Position numbers and translations under genes: made by a program
Shown: positions 6,087 to 6,263 of the stretch, piece after piece
How the letters are laid out: each line of letters opens with the position of its first letter
How positions within the stretch are numbered: the stretch's first letter is position 1
Assembly (NCBI GenBank): GCA_937858775.1
Contig: CALLYX010000141.1
Location: forward strand, 1-6,263
Length of the DNA stretch: 6,263 nucleotides
Source: an uncultured bacterium
GTDB lineage: Bacteria; Auribacterota; Tritonobacteria; UBA1439
Reading direction: 5' to 3'
Notes under the pieces: model-generated
The model's input: only the letters and a program-made list of their open reading frames with translations
Database searches by the model: none
Told to the model about the DNA's origin: nothing

Positions 6087-6263
6087 GTAGCGCACCCTTT
6101 AGGGTGCGCGCTACGGGGGGGATTTGGGATGTGTCGTAGCGCACCCTTTAGGGTGCGCGGCATGGGAGGGATTTGGGATGCGTTGTAACGCACCCTAAAG
6201 GGTGCGCTACGGGGAGGGGAAATCGGGGTGCGCGGCATGGGAGGGATTTGGGTTGTGTTGTAG
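6087..6263. repeat. Tandem array of about 49-bp units with a palindromic core (REP/BIME-like), continuing past the window
   Basis: Units begin with GTAG or GTAA at 6087, 6136 and 6185, exactly 49 bases apart; another GTAG begins at 6260, the last four bases of the window. Units 1 and 2 agree at 43 of 49 positions. Each has the palindrome GCGCACCCT-TT-AGGGTGCGC followed by a G-rich spacer containing GGGATTTGGGATG. In unit 1 the stem extends outward as GTAG...CTAC with a 2-base bulge. Unit 3 is longer (75 bases): its core is inverted (CACCCT-AA-AGGGTG, ending in GCGCTAC), then comes a short junction and a second spacer copy (6226-6263) matching unit 2 at 35 of 38 positions. Such transcribed-end palindromes can act as REP-like elements that stabilise mRNA or stop transcription. 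The minus-strand frame across it is a repeat artefact. No transposase is seen. Confidence 0.85.

Noticed and set aside
5890..6090. 66-codon plus-strand open frame after the GT4 gene
   Set aside because: GTG start inside the GT4 gene, no binding site, no recognisable motif, runs through AT-rich non-coding sequence.
6047..6238. 63-codon minus-strand open frame
   Set aside because: Lies almost wholly in the tandem repeats; its protein is a translated repeat.
6087..6263. CRISPR array
   Set aside because: Units are tandem with near-identical spacers; there are no unique spacers and no cas genes.

Overview
The window is GC-rich and bacterial in character, with Shine-Dalgarno-like sites, GTG/ATG starts and GTGA/ATGA gene overlaps. 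It looks like part of a cell-surface glycan locus. A GT9 (heptosyltransferase-type) enzyme next to GT2 and GT4 enzymes suggests a Gram-negative-type envelope with LPS or a similar glycan. The S23/IVP-type four-helix bundle gene and the tandem palindromic repeats resemble deep-branching lineages known mostly from metagenomes (for example Omnitrophota- or Planctomycetota-like), but the sequence alone does not fix a taxon.

Layout. Positions 1-686 (minus strand) hold the first 228 residues of a methyltransferase with an N-terminal Trm112-like zinc-ribbon; its C-terminus lies outside the window. Positions 687-1023 are a divergent intergenic region with a candidate promoter for each direction, a 7-bp inverted repeat and a strong GC hairpin in the leader of the rightward genes. 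From 1024 to 4033 three glycosyltransferases (GT2, GT9, GT2) are packed head to tail with 4-bp stop/start overlaps, so they are almost certainly one translationally coupled unit. Positions 4034-4663 form a looser joint: a 66-residue single-pass membrane protein with a very good ribosome binding site, then a four-helix bundle gene that has lost its last helix and has prolines in its helices. A GT4 glycosyltransferase (4664-5902) starts inside the end of that gene. Positions 5903-6086 are AT-richer and non-coding. Positions 6087-6263 are a tandem array of about 49-bp units with a palindromic core, running off the window edge.

How they may work together. The four glycosyltransferases probably add successive sugars to a lipid-linked or LPS-type acceptor at the cytoplasmic face of the inner membrane. 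Donor and acceptor sugars cannot be read from the sequence. The divergent methyltransferase could modify a glycan, lipid or small molecule of the same pathway, but this rests on position only. I see no tRNA, rRNA, CRISPR array or transposase. Nothing here is clearly a new system. The most unusual parts are the small membrane protein gene, the eroding four-helix bundle gene, the glycine-poor SAM motif of the methyltransferase and the palindromic repeat array.
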